The notes beneath the pieces were generated by a model. It was not told the DNA's origin. It was given only the letters and a program-made list of their open reading frames with translations, and did no database searches. DNA of 59,634 bases from Lachnospiraceae bacterium (GTDB lineage Bacteria > Bacillota_A > Clostridia > Lachnospirales > Lachnospiraceae), in the NCBI GenBank assembly GCA_018365895.1, contig JAGZJD010000007.1, positions 1-59,634 on the forward strand, in the 5' to 3' direction. Position numbers and translations under genes: made by a program. This document shows positions 37,608 to 47,072 of the stretch, one piece after another; the first letter of the stretch is position 1, and every line of letters begins with the position of its first letter.

Positions 37608-38468
37608 TTATTTTGCTTCCCAGCGGCCACTGGCACCGCAAGGGAGAACGAGGCCGTTAGAAGAAACCGGAAGTCCGATCTCCTGAGAGGTAACAGTGCC
37701 ATGAAATCTTTTTAATTCGGTTGCAAGCATATAAGCCAGGACAGCCGGAGCAAGTCCTGTTGTGTAAGAGTTAATTAGAAAGAATAAAGGCTCATCGGAA
37801 AGAATCTTTGTGCAAAGCTTTACGAGAGGATGAATTGCATCCTCAATCTTCCAGATTTCACCTTTTGGACCGCGGCCGTAAGAAGGCGGATCCATGATGA
37901 TAGCGTCATAATGATTGCCGCGGCGGATCTCACGCTCTACAAACTTCACACAGTCATCTACAAGCCATCGAATTGGAGCGTCAGACAAACCGGAAGAGGC
38001 GGCATTTTCTTTTGCCCATCCAACCATACCTTTTGAGGCATCCACATGTGTTACATGAGCGCCGGCCTTTGCTGCGGCTAAAGTTGCGCCACCGGTATAG
38101 GCGAAAAGATTAAGTACTTTAACAGGACGTCCAGCGTTTCGGATCTTTTCAGAGAACCAGTCCCAGTTTGTCGCCTGTTCCGGGAATAGTCCGGTATGTT
38201 TAAAACTGAATGGTTTCAGGTTAAATGTCAGTTCTTTATAGTGAATCTGCCACTGTTGAGGAAGATCAAAGAATTCCCATTCACCGCCGCCTTTCTGACT
38301 GCGGTGATAATGGCCGTTCATGTGCTTCCAACGGCGGTCTGTCTTTGGAGTATCCCAGATGACTTGCGGATCTGGGCGGACGAGAATATAATCGCCCCAG
38401 CGTTCTAATTTTTCACCTTTGGAAGAATCAATCACTTCGTAGTCCTTCCATCCGTCTGCTATCCACAT
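37608..38468 (-). CDS. Class I SAM-dependent methyltransferase (RlmI/YwbD-like)
   Basis: A 286-residue protein. An N-terminal part (YEVIDSSKGEKLERWGDYILVRPDPQVIW) precedes a Rossmann fold with VLNLFAYTGGATLAAAKAGA, VDASKGMVGWAKENAA and the catalytic-loop MDPPSYGRGPKGE. The family modifies rRNA cytosines; this one lacks a PUA domain, so the target is not certain. It lies alone on the reverse strand. Confidence 0.85.
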   Translation of the reverse strand: MWIADGWKDYEVIDSSKGEKLERWGDYILVRPDPQVIWDTPKTDRRWKHMNGHYHRSQKGGGEWEFFDLPQQWQIHYKELTFNLKPFSFKHTGLFPEQATNWDWFSEKIRNAGRPVKVLNLFAYTGGATLAAAKAGAHVTHVDASKGMVGWAKENAASSGLSDAPIRWLVDDCVKFVEREIRRGNHYDAIIMDPPSYGRGPKGEIWKIEDAIHPLVKLCTKILSDEPLFFLINSYTTGLAPAVLAYMLATELKRFHGTVTSQEIGLPVSSNGLVLPCGASGRWEAK

Positions 38469-38673
38469 AATTTATAATTCCTTTCTGTAAAACATCTTGT
38501 AAATTCATTTCTTTAATCGTTTCATTATAGCAATTTTTGCAGAAAAAAACAATTCCTCGTGCAGAAATCCATTGAAATTGCTTCTTGAGAAACAAAAAGA
38601 GAAATGGAATGACAGAAGATAAGGGAAATGATACAATAGAGAAAATTGTATAAATATGGAGAGGAGATATGCT

Positions 38674-39558
38674 ATGAATCAAATATGGTCGAATCAGATA
38701 CAGGGGATTGATACGCTTTACTTATCGCGGAAACTAAGGTTTGCAGATGAGTATCAGAAAGCATTTCAGAATCTGTTTGGCATTCAGGATTGCAGTAAAG
38801 AATCGGTTCAGATTCTTGAGATTGGCTGTGGACCTGGAGCACTTGCAGAATCTCTTCAGCGCTGGTATCCAAAAGCGAAAATTACAGGGATAGATCGTGA
38901 CAGCGAATTTATTGAATTTGCCAGAAGAAAAGTGAAAGGAGTGACCTTTCTGACCGGCGATGCAGTTTCGCTTCCCTTTGCAGATGCTTCCTTTGATGTG
39001 ACAATTTCTAATACGGTTTGTGAGCATATTGAACCTTCAAAATTTTATCGGGAGCAGATGAGAGTATTGAAGCAGGGAGGTATTTGTCTTGTATTATCTT
39101 CCAGAAAAGGGATTTCGGTTTCGGCTGACTGTCTGAATCCAACCGAGGCAGAGAATCGATTTTGGGAACGGGCAATGGAATTACATCAGGATATTGTTCA
39201 GCGTTATGGAATTGGGAAGTATGCGCTGTCAGAGAAAGAACTTCCGCTTACAATGGAACGATATGGCTTTAGTGCAGTAAGTGTAGGATATGTGATGGAG
39301 GAATTTACACCGGACAGCTGTACTTGTGAGACGGAAAAAGCACTGGAAATAATCGAGGCAGACCGCAGGGAAGAATTGGAAGCGGTAGCAATGATAGAGA
39401 AAAATCATACAGGTTTGTTTCAGACAGAAGAATTTCGAGAAGTCAGGCAGATGATCTGTCAAAGATATGAGAAACGTGTGCAGCTTTATCTGGAAGGGCA
39501 ACACCAATGGGATACAAAAACCGCTGTGATTATGGTCGTGAGGGGAGAAAAAACTTGA
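38674..39558 (+). CDS. Class I SAM-dependent methyltransferase
   Basis: A 294-residue methyltransferase with motif I LEIGCGPGALAESL, motif II ITGIDRDSEFIEFARRK, and a later LTGDAVSLPFADASFDV and VLKQGGICLVLSSR. It is of the UbiE/SmtA type and could methylate a small molecule; the substrate is unknown. AGGAG lies 6 nt before ATG 38674. It precedes the selenium island, with its own 160-nt gap and a separate promoter for yedF, so it is probably not part of that unit. Confidence 0.8.
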   Translation: MNQIWSNQIQGIDTLYLSRKLRFADEYQKAFQNLFGIQDCSKESVQILEIGCGPGALAESLQRWYPKAKITGIDRDSEFIEFARRKVKGVTFLTGDAVSLPFADASFDVTISNTVCEHIEPSKFYREQMRVLKQGGICLVLSSRKGISVSADCLNPTEAENRFWERAMELHQDIVQRYGIGKYALSEKELPLTMERYGFSAVSVGYVMEEFTPDSCTCETEKALEIIEADRREELEAVAMIEKNHTGLFQTEEFREVRQMICQRYEKRVQLYLEGQHQWDTKTAVIMVVRGEKT

Positions 39559-39645
39559 TTTTCCCATAATATCCTGCTACACTTTAAAATATGCAGTTAT
39601 AGATAAAAGAGATATATATATTATAAAAACCTATAACTGGACTTG

Positions 39646-39674
39646 TTTACCTAATACCCAAACAATGATAGAAT
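39646..39674 (+). promoter_or_regulatory. Putative promoter of the selenium island
   Basis: TTTACC (39646-39651) and TAGAAT (39669-39674) are 17 nt apart, about 48 nt before yedF. Confidence 0.45.
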
Positions 39675-39721
39675 ATGTCTATAAGTGTAAAAGTTTTTTA
39701 CGAATGAAAGGTGGGTAATTT

Positions 39722-40327
39722 ATGATTACAGTAAATGCAATCGGAGATAACTGTCCGATTCCGGTAATTAAAACAAAAAAAGCAATGCAGGCGCTGACAG
39801 GACCTGAGACAATTGAAGTATTGGTTGATAATGAAGTAGCAGTACAGAATGTAACGAAGATGGCTACAGCAAGCGGCGGGAAAGTTACATCAGAAAAAGT
39901 TGCAGAGAAAGAATTCAAAGTAACAATTGAGATGGAAGGCGCTCCGGCAGTTGAAGGTGAGGAAGAAGCCGTATGTACACCGGACAGAAGAGAAAATACG
40001 GTTGTTGTAATTTCTTCTGACAGAATGGGAAGCGGCAATGACGAGCTTGGGAAAGTACTGATCAAAGGCTTTATCTTTGCAGTAACACAGCTTGATAAGC
40101 TTCCTAAGACAATGCTGTTTTACAATGGAGGCGCAACATTGACTGCAGAAGGTTCTGATTCTCTGGAAGATCTGAAGCATTTGGAAGCACAGGGCGTAGA
40201 AATTCTGACATGCGGTACATGTTTGAATTATTATGGAATGACAGACAAACTTCAGGTTGGCTCTGTGACGAATATGTATTCAATTGTAGAGAAGATGGCC
40301 GGAGCAGACAAGATCATTCAGCCATAA
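39722..40327 (+). CDS. yedF: YedF, TusA-DsrE fusion selenium carrier-like protein
   Basis: A 201-residue protein of the TIGR03527/YedF family. Residues 1-75 form a TusA-like domain with the CPxP motif NCPIPVIKTKKAM; residues 95-200 form a DsrE-like domain with MLFYNGGATLTAEGS and ILTCGTCLNYYGM. Such proteins occur in organisms with selenium metabolism and probably carry reactive selenium or sulfur on cysteine. It is the first gene of the cluster, 100 nt before selD. Confidence 0.85.
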   Translation: MITVNAIGDNCPIPVIKTKKAMQALTGPETIEVLVDNEVAVQNVTKMATASGGKVTSEKVAEKEFKVTIEMEGAPAVEGEEEAVCTPDRRENTVVVISSDRMGSGNDELGKVLIKGFIFAVTQLDKLPKTMLFYNGGATLTAEGSDSLEDLKHLEAQGVEILTCGTCLNYYGMTDKLQVGSVTNMYSIVEKMAGADKIIQP

Positions 40328-40360
40328 GAGGATTCGCTATATTTTATAGAAGTGAACGTC

Positions 40361-40390
40361 AGCGTCGGTTTACCACTGTATTCCGGCGCT
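40361..40390 (+). other. Predicted stem-loop in the yedF-selD gap
   Basis: AGCGTCGG (40361-40368) can pair with CCGGCGCT (40383-40390), giving 8 bp with one G-U pair and a 14-nt loop. It is followed by GTTTT, too short for a strong terminator. It may modulate selD translation. Confidence 0.4.
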
Positions 40391-40427
40391 GTTTTGCGAA
40401 AAAAGGATTTGTGAAGGAGATAGAGTT

Positions 40428-41474
40428 ATGATTCGCGATGTAAAATTAACACATATGACAAAAACAGCAGGATGAGCTGCGAAAGTAGGTCCTGAAACCC
40501 TTGCCCAGGTTCTGGGTAAGCTGCCTAAATTTGAAGATGAAAATCTTCTTGTTGGAATTGAAACTTCAGATGATGCGGCCATTTATAAAGTGACTGATGA
40601 TATCGCGATGATTCAGACGGTTGACTTCTTTACTCCAATTGTGGATGATCCATATATGTTCGGACAGATTGCAGCAGCCAATTCCTTAAGTGATGTCTAT
40701 GCCATGGGAGGAGTTCCGAAAGTGGCTTTGAATATTGTCGGCTTTCCGAATTGTCTTGACCCTTCTATTCTGGGAGATATTTTAAAAGGAGGCGCCGACA
40801 AAGTAAAAGAAGCAGGCGCTGTGCTTGTAGGCGGACATACGATTCAGGATGATGAACCGAAATACGGTCTTTGTGTATCCGGTTTTGTTCATCCGAAAAA
40901 AATCTTCAAGAATTACGGCTGTCGGCCGGGAGATGTGTTAATTCTGACAAAGCAGATCGGAAACGGAGTTGTGAACACAGCGATTAAAGCTGAGATGGCT
41001 TCTGACCGTGCAATACGTGAGGCGGAGATTGTCATGTCTTCCCTGAATAGAAAAGCAAAAGAAGTTGTGGATAAATATCATGTGAATGCATGTACAGATA
41101 TTACAGGATTCGGACTTCTCGGACACTGTGCGGAGATGGCGGTACCAAGTCATGTAACATTTGAACTTCGAGTCAAAGATATTGCTTATTTTGAAGATGC
41201 GATTTCTTATGCGAAGATGGGACTTGTGCCGGAGGGAGCTTATAAAAACCGTAAACATGCAGGCTCTCATATTGACGTTGGAACAGTGGAAGAGCATTAT
41301 ATTGATCTGCTTTACGATCCGCAGACATCGGGAGGATTGCTGTTAAGTGTTCCAAAAGAAGAGGCGGATGCAGTGATGGAAGATTTTGAGAAAAAGCATA
41401 TGGATACAAAAGTATCTATCATAGGACAGGTACTGGAAGAAGAGACAAACGGAAAGAATATTCGTTTAGTATAA
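40428..41474 (+). CDS. selD: Selenophosphate synthetase, selenocysteine-containing
   Basis: The reading frame is 348 residues with an in-frame TGA at 40473-40475 (codon 16). It reads LTHMTKTAG-Sec-AAKVGP, which matches the known Sec form of SelD, where the active residue is Cys or Sec. The later frame carries GIETSDDAAIY, AAANSLSDVYAMGG, VGGHTIQDDEPKYG and CTDITGFGLLGH. SelD makes selenophosphate from selenide and ATP. GAAGGAGA lies before the ATG. A SECIS-like hairpin lies at 40500-40520. Ordinary gene calling would stop at TGA and report only a shorter protein. Confidence 0.93.
40500..40520 (+). promoter_or_regulatory. Bacterial SECIS element in selD mRNA
   Basis: A 9-bp stem (40500-40508 with 40512-40520, one G-U pair) has a 3-nt GUU loop whose first base is G, 33 nt after the UGA. 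This fits the bacterial rules (small apical loop with a G in the first two positions, 16-37 nt from the UGA). The CAGGUUCUG top resembles CAGGUCUG of E. coli fdhF. Confidence 0.75.
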
Positions 41475-41498
41475 GAAAAGAAAGAGTTGGAGAAGGGA

Positions 41499-42905
41499 AT
41501 GAACAAAAACTTATTATACCGCAATATCCCTAAAGTGGATGTGTTATTAGAAGAAGAAAAGATACAGGAACTGATTGAACGTTACAGTTATGATACGGTA
41601 ATTGAAGCTATTCGTCAGGAGCTTGACAGCCTGCGGGCATTTATTGGTAAATGTGAGTCAGAAGACGAAGCAAATCACAGATTATCTGTACTGCGGGAGC
41701 GGATAGCAGAAAATGTTGCCAGAATGCATCGACCGAATATGCGCAGTGTAGTAAATGCTACAGGTACGATTCTGCATACGAATCTTGGACGTGCGCCAAT
41801 CGGAGAAAAACACATGAAACATGTGTTTGAGATTGCTACAGGATATTCCAATTTGGAATACAGTCTGGAAGAAGGCAAAAGAGGAGAGCGCTATTCTCAC
41901 TTTGAGAAGCTGCTCTGTAAGCTGACAGGAGCGGAAGCAGCTATGGCTGTGAATAATAATGCGTCTTCGGTGCTGCTGATTTTAAGTACATTGGGAAAAG
42001 GCGGAGAAGTAGTTGTTTCCCGTGGAGAACTCGTGGAAATTGGTGGAAAATTCCGGGTTCCGGATGTAATGGAACAAAGCGGTGCGACACTTGTGGAAGT
42101 CGGTACTACGAATAAAACACATTATTCCGATTATGAAAATGCAATTACGGAAGAAACAAAAGCTCTTCTGAAAGTGCATACAAGTAACTATCGGATCGTT
42201 GGTTTTACAGAGAACGTATCAATTGCAGAGATGTCTGAAATTGCGAAAGCCCATGATCTTCCGTTAATTGAAGATATTGGAAGCGGAGTGCTTGTGGATC
42301 TGAGTAAATATGGTTTGACATATGAGCCGACAGTACAGGATTCTCTGAAGAATGGGGCGGATATTGTTTGCTTTAGTGGAGATAAGCTTCTTGGCGGACC
42401 GCAGGCAGGAATTATTGTAGGAAAGAAGAAATACATTGATCAGATGAAGAAGAACCAGCTAACAAGAGCGCTTCGAATCGATAAGTTTACAGCAGCTACA
42501 CTGGAAGTTGTTCTTCAGGAATATCTCTCTGAAGAGAAAGCAATTAAAAATATTCCGGTACTTCGAATGATGACAGAGTCATTTGAAGATGTGGCGAAAC
42601 GGGCACGCGGATTGAAACGGATGCTGCAGAATGCAGGAATTGACGCTGTGATTGAGACGGAACACTGTGAGTCACAGATTGGAGGCGGATCCCTTCCGCT
42701 AGAACGGATTCCGAGTATGGCGGTAACAATTAAAGCAAATGCGATCACAACAGAAGAACTGGAAGAGCGTATGCGCTGTCTTGAAGTTCCGGTGATCGGG
42801 CGTACCTTAAATGATAAAATTCTTTTGGATGCAAGAACGCTTGATGCGAAAGCATGCAAAACAATTGTACAGCAGTTTAAAGAGACGGGAATCTGCAATC
42901 GATAG
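41499..42905 (+). CDS. selA: L-seryl-tRNA(Sec) selenium transferase
   Basis: A 468-residue SelA. The N-terminus begins NLLYRNIPKVDVLL; the PLP lysine lies in CFSGDKLLGGPQAG; NATGTILHTNLGRAP and GRTLNDKILLDARTL are typical. It converts Ser-tRNA(Sec) to Sec-tRNA(Sec) with selenophosphate. ATG 41499 is chosen because GGAG lies 6 nt upstream; a TTG at 41487 is in frame. It begins 25 nt after selD. Confidence 0.93.
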   Translation: MNKNLLYRNIPKVDVLLEEEKIQELIERYSYDTVIEAIRQELDSLRAFIGKCESEDEANHRLSVLRERIAENVARMHRPNMRSVVNATGTILHTNLGRAPIGEKHMKHVFEIATGYSNLEYSLEEGKRGERYSHFEKLLCKLTGAEAAMAVNNNASSVLLILSTLGKGGEVVVSRGELVEIGGKFRVPDVMEQSGATLVEVGTTNKTHYSDYENAITEETKALLKVHTSNYRIVGFTENVSIAEMSEIAKAHDLPLIEDIGSGVLVDLSKYGLTYEPTVQDSLKNGADIVCFSGDKLLGGPQAGIIVGKKKYIDQMKKNQLTRALRIDKFTAATLEVVLQEYLSEEKAIKNIPVLRMMTESFEDVAKRARGLKRMLQNAGIDAVIETEHCESQIGGGSLPLERIPSMAVTIKANAITTEELEERMRCLEVPVIGRTLNDKILLDARTLDAKACKTIVQQFKETGICNR

Positions 42906-42949
42906 CGGCAGATCAGCGTCTATTACAGATGAGAGGAACGATAAATCAG

Positions 42950-44866
42950 ATGAAGCATATTATTATCGGAACAGCAGGTCATATTGATCATGGAAAGACA
43001 ACGCTGATTAAAGCGCTGACCGGGCGCAATACAGACCGGTGGGAAGAAGAACAAAGAAGAGGAATTACGATTGATCTTGGATTTACTTATTTTGATCTTC
43101 CATGCGGTGACAGAGTCGGAATCATTGATGTGCCGGGGCATGAGCGTTTTATTAATAACATGGTAGCCGGTGTTGTTGGGATGGATCTTGTTATGCTCGT
43201 TGTGGCAGCGGATGAAGGAATTATGCCGCAGACAAGAGAGCATATGGATATTCTTGGACTGCTTGGAATTGAGAAAAGCATTCTTGTAATTAATAAATGC
43301 GATCTTGTAGATGAAGAATGGCTTGAACTTGTAGAAGAAGAGATTAAAGAAGAATTGGAAGGAACATTCCTTGAACATGCTCCGGTTGTGAAGATTTCAG
43401 CTGCGACAGGTCAGGGAATCCCGGAACTGATCAGTACGATTGAAGAATTGACCGCAGATGATGTGACAGAAAAAGATACACAGACGATTCCACGGCTTCC
43501 GATTGACCGGGCATTTTCCATATCCGGATTTGGAACAATTATTACAGGAACATTGCTTTCCGGAACGATTGCGAAAGATACGTCACTGATGATGTATCCG
43601 ATTGGAAAAGAGTGTAAGATCCGCAGTATCCAGGTACATGGACAGGATGTAGATAAATGTTATGCAGGACAGAGAGTTGCCATTAATTTGTCAAATGTAA
43701 AGAAATCAGAATTAAAACGAGGATGTGTACTTGCGCCTCCAAACAGTATGAAAAATACAATGATGCTGGATGTGAAGATGAATGTGCTGCCATCTTCTAT
43801 GAGAATTCTGACAAATCACAGCCGTCTGCATCTGTTTACAGGAACGAGTGAGATTCTCTGTCGCGCGATTTTGCTTGATCAGGAGGAGTTAGGACCTGGA
43901 GAGAGTGGTTATGTACAGCTCCGCCTGGAAGAAGAAATTGCTGTCAGACGAGGAGATAAATTTGTGGTGCGCTTTTATTCACCGATGGAAACAATCGGAG
44001 GCGGTATGATACTGGAGCCAAATCCGGAGAAGAAAAAACGTTTCCAGGAAGATGCAATTGAAGAATTAAAGCAGAAAGAATCAGGTTCTTCAGCAGACGT
44101 CATTGCGCTTCACGCGAAGCAGCATGGAGATACGATGGTAACACTGCAAGAGCTGGCAAAACTGACAGCGCTTTCTATTGAAGAAGTGACGGAAGATGTT
44201 GAGGAATTAAAAGCAGAGGGAACGGTCTATACATTTGCGATGAAGAAAGATATTTATGTATGGCACCGATCAGATGAAGCAGAAGGAACAGAAAAGATTC
44301 TCGGAACACTTGCAGAATATCATAAGAAATATCCGTATCGTCCTGGTATGAAAAAGGCAGAGATCCATATGACATTCTTCAAAAAGATCAAACAGAATGT
44401 ATTTGATCTTTATATCGATATGCTGGCAGAGCAAGAGACTGTCAGACGTCATCAGGAGTTCTTGAGTCTGCCAACTTTTGAGATTCAAAAGGATGAAACG
44501 TATCGGAAAGCAGAGAAAATTATTTGCGATACATTCCAACAGGCAGCATATGATTTTGCGAAATTTTCTGAAATTGATTTCAAAGGAATCGACAGGGGTA
44601 CTGCCGATGACATTATCATGGGAATGGTAGACCGCCAGGAAGTGGTGAAATTGGCGGAAGATATGTATACGCTTTCGGTACTTGTGGATAATGCAAAAGA
44701 AAAAATAATTGAGCGTCTGAAGGAAAATGGCGGTGTGATTACAATTGCAGAAGTGCGGGATATGTTTGGTACGAGCCGCAAAAGTGCAAAACCGCTGTTG
44801 GAATATATGGATAGCATTAAAGTAACGAAGAAAACCGGCGGAGAAAGTGAGAGGGTGGCATACTAA
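42950..44866 (+). CDS. selB: Selenocysteine-specific elongation factor
   Basis: A 638-residue SelB. The GTPase has GTAGHIDHGKTTLI, DVPGHERF and NKCD; EF-Tu-like domains follow; the C-terminal 250 residues hold winged helices (FFKKIKQNVFDLYIDMLA; VITIAEVRDMFGTSRKSAKP) that bind SECIS hairpins. ATG 42950 is chosen from conserved sequence (MKHIIIG), with GAGAGG 13 nt upstream; ATG 42929 is in frame. Its stop overlaps lysR by 1 nt. Confidence 0.93.
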   Translation: MKHIIIGTAGHIDHGKTTLIKALTGRNTDRWEEEQRRGITIDLGFTYFDLPCGDRVGIIDVPGHERFINNMVAGVVGMDLVMLVVAADEGIMPQTREHMDILGLLGIEKSILVINKCDLVDEEWLELVEEEIKEELEGTFLEHAPVVKISAATGQGIPELISTIEELTADDVTEKDTQTIPRLPIDRAFSISGFGTIITGTLLSGTIAKDTSLMMYPIGKECKIRSIQVHGQDVDKCYAGQRVAINLSNVKKSELKRGCVLAPPNSMKNTMMLDVKMNVLPSSMRILTNHSRLHLFTGTSEILCRAILLDQEELGPGESGYVQLRLEEEIAVRRGDKFVVRFYSPMETIGGGMILEPNPEKKKRFQEDAIEELKQKESGSSADVIALHAKQHGDTMVTLQELAKLTALSIEEVTEDVEELKAEGTVYTFAMKKDIYVWHRSDEAEGTEKILGTLAEYHKKYPYRPGMKKAEIHMTFFKKIKQNVFDLYIDMLAEQETVRRHQEFLSLPTFEIQKDETYRKAEKIICDTFQQAAYDFAKFSEIDFKGIDRGTADDIIMGMVDRQEVVKLAEDMYTLSVLVDNAKEKIIERLKENGGVITIAEVRDMFGTSRKSAKPLLEYMDSIKVTKKTGGESERVAY

Positions 44867-45774
44867 TGAATTTGAAGCAGTTAGAGGCATTTGTGCAGGT
44901 AGCGCAAAGCGGAAGTTTTTCAAAGGCCGCAAAGCAATTATATCTGACACAGCCGACTGTCAGCGCGCATATTTCTTCTCTGGAGAAAGAACTGGATGCG
45001 CGGCTGTTTGTAAGAAATACAAAAGAAGTAAGCCTTTCGGAAGATGGAAAAACATTATACAATTATGCAAAACAAATTATTGATCTGGAACATAAAATAG
45101 AAGAAACGTTCTGTGCAGACCAGCAGGAAGAGAAGCAGGAAATTACAATTGCAGCATCGACCATTCCGGCGCAATATCTTCTTCCGAAAATTTTGGCCAA
45201 ATTTGTAGAAAAGTATCCGGAAGAACAATTTCGGATTATCGAGACAGACAGCAGCCAGGTGGTAGAGCAGATTATTAAGCGGAGTGTCGATATTGGTTTT
45301 ACCGGTACGGTACTTGAGAAGAAACATTGTAAATATATTCCGTTTTACCGTGATGAACTTGTGGTTATTACTCCGAATACAGAGAAATACCGCAAGATTC
45401 AGGAGGAAGATCAGGATTTTAGATGGCTGCAAAACGAAGCGCTGATTTTAAGAGAAGAGGGTTCCGGAACAAGAAAAGAAGCAGCTAAACAGCTAAGGCA
45501 GCTTGGAATTGAACTGGATAGATTAAATATTGTGGCAAGTATTGGAAATCAGGAAACAATTAAAAAATCTGTACAGAATGGAATTGCAATTTCTATTATT
45601 TCCCGTCTTGCTGCAGAAGAAGAAACAAATTCCGGAAAATTATTGAGTTTTCCGATTCCGTCAAAAGATGGTGGAAGGGATTTGAATGTTGTGTACAACA
45701 GAAACTTCCATCTGACTCATTCAGCGGAACGATTTATCAAGATTGTAAAAGAGATTTATGCAAAGAAAAAATAG
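44866..45774 (+). CDS. LysR-family regulator associated with selenium metabolism
   Basis: A 302-residue LysR regulator: a helix-turn-helix at residues 1-60 (FSKAAKQLYLTQPTVSAHIS), then an effector-binding domain (VDIGFTGTVLEKK, ALILREEGSGTRKE). Its ATG overlaps the selB stop by one base (TAATG), so its synthesis follows selenium gene expression. A related family called selenium metabolism-associated LysR is known. It probably controls the cysteine desulfurase-yedE transcription unit just downstream, but the effector is not known. Confidence 0.85.
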   Translation: MNLKQLEAFVQVAQSGSFSKAAKQLYLTQPTVSAHISSLEKELDARLFVRNTKEVSLSEDGKTLYNYAKQIIDLEHKIEETFCADQQEEKQEITIAASTIPAQYLLPKILAKFVEKYPEEQFRIIETDSSQVVEQIIKRSVDIGFTGTVLEKKHCKYIPFYRDELVVITPNTEKYRKIQEEDQDFRWLQNEALILREEGSGTRKEAAKQLRQLGIELDRLNIVASIGNQETIKKSVQNGIAISIISRLAAEEETNSGKLLSFPIPSKDGGRDLNVVYNRNFHLTHSAERFIKIVKEIYAKKK

Positions 45775-45782
45775 GTAATGAA

Positions 45783-45827
45783 AAAGAAATGCACTTTATA
45801 GATTTTATCTATAAAGTGCATTTCTTT
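45783..45827. terminator. Perfect 21-bp hairpin terminator after lysR
   Basis: Arms 45783-45803 and 45807-45827 are perfectly complementary over 21 bp with a TTT loop; T-rich sequence follows. It ends the first selenium transcript before the cysteine desulfurase promoter. Confidence 0.8.
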
Positions 45828-45841
45828 ATTGCTCTTTTCTA

Positions 45842-45871
45842 TTAGACTAAGATATGGAAAGAGGCTATACT
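45842..45871 (+). promoter_or_regulatory. Putative promoter of csd-yedE unit
   Basis: TTAGAC (45842-45847) and TATACT (45866-45871) are 18 nt apart. It lies downstream of the lysR terminator, a natural place for LysR control. Confidence 0.5.
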
Positions 45872-45917
45872 TGAATGGAAGAAGTTATAGAAATTTAATG
45901 ATATACGAGGGATGAAC

Positions 45918-47057
45918 ATGATTTACTTAGATAATGCAGCAACAACAATGCATAAGCCACAGGTTGTAATAGATGCAGTTGTGCAGGCAATGAACAGTCT
46001 TGGGAATGCAGGGCGCGGTGCAAATGAAGCCTCTCTGAGTGCAGCCAGAATTATTTATGATACGAGGGACAGGCTGGCACAGCTTTTCCATGCGGAGAGT
46101 GCAAAAAGAATCGCATTTACATGCAATTCTACAGAGAGCTTAAATATTGCGATTAAAGGAAGTCTTAATCCGGGTGACCATGTCATTACGACGACGCTTG
46201 AACACAATTCCGTATTACGGCCATTGTATGAGATGCAGAGCCAAGGGGTTGAACTGACTGTGATTGAGAGTGATAAAAGAGGATGCATCTGTTATGATGA
46301 TTTTGAGAAGGCAATCCGTCCGGAGACAAGAGTGATTGTCTGTACCAACGGCTCGAATCTGACAGGAAACAGACTTGATATTGAAAGAGTCGGAAAGATT
46401 GCGGCAGATCATGGCATTCGCTTTATTGTAGATGCGTCACAGACCGCAGGAGTATTTGAGATTGATGTACAGAAGATGCATATCGATATTCTTTGCTTTA
46501 CAGGGCATAAAGGGCTTCTGGGACCTCAGGGAACGGGTGGAATCTATGTTCGGGAAGGAATTGAACTGCGCCCACTCAAAAGCGGAGGAAGCGGTGTAGA
46601 TACATATAATACGCATCATCCAGCAGAGATGCCAACTGCACTTGAGGCAGGAACGTTGAACGGACATGGAATTGCCGGATTGGGAGCCGGTGTGAAATAT
46701 ATTATGGATACCGGTATGGAACATATCCGTGAGACAGAACAGCATTATATGTGGAAGTTTTACAATGGAGTAAAGGATATTTCAGGTGTAAAAATATATG
46801 GTGATTTTGAAACAGAGGATCGATGTCCGATCGTTACTCTGAACATTGCTGATTATGATTCTTCTGAAGTGAGCGATGAGCTCCTTATGACATATGGTAT
46901 TTCTACAAGACCGGGAGCGCATTGTGCACCGCTTATGCACAAAGCACTTGGGACAGTAGATCAGGGAGCGGTCAGATTTAGCTTCTCGCATTTTAATACG
47001 GAAGAAGAAATTGATGCTGCAATTGCAGCCATTAGAGAATTGGCAGAAGAGGAGTAA
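45918..47057 (+). CDS. Cysteine desulfurase-like protein, selenium donor
   Basis: A 379-residue class V PLP enzyme: MIYLDNAATTMHKP, PLP lysine in FTGHKGLLGPQGTGG, and catalytic Cys in RPGAHCAPLMHKALG. It matches the branch found beside YedE and probably supplies selenide or persulfide from selenocysteine or cysteine to SelD. ATG 45918 has GAGGG 6 nt upstream; ATG 45912 touches that site. yedE begins 15 nt downstream. It parallels the enzyme at 4918. Confidence 0.85.
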   Translation: MIYLDNAATTMHKPQVVIDAVVQAMNSLGNAGRGANEASLSAARIIYDTRDRLAQLFHAESAKRIAFTCNSTESLNIAIKGSLNPGDHVITTTLEHNSVLRPLYEMQSQGVELTVIESDKRGCICYDDFEKAIRPETRVIVCTNGSNLTGNRLDIERVGKIAADHGIRFIVDASQTAGVFEIDVQKMHIDILCFTGHKGLLGPQGTGGIYVREGIELRPLKSGGSGVDTYNTHHPAEMPTALEAGTLNGHGIAGLGAGVKYIMDTGMEHIRETEQHYMWKFYNGVKDISGVKIYGDFETEDRCPIVTLNIADYDSSEVSDELLMTYGISTRPGAHCAPLMHKALGTVDQGAVRFSFSHFNTEEEIDAAIAAIRELAEEE

Positions 47058-47072
47058 GAGGAGGAATTTACA

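Noticed and set aside
40428..40590. In-frame TGA in selD as a sign of a pseudogene or frameshift
   Set aside because: The sequence around the TGA matches known Sec-SelD, a SECIS-like hairpin lies at the right distance, and selA/selB follow. A broken gene is much less likely.
45783..45827. Perfect inverted repeat as a LysR operator
   Set aside because: A perfect 21-bp stem with 3-nt loop directly after a stop codon, with T-rich flank, fits a terminator better; LysR sites are shorter and imperfect.
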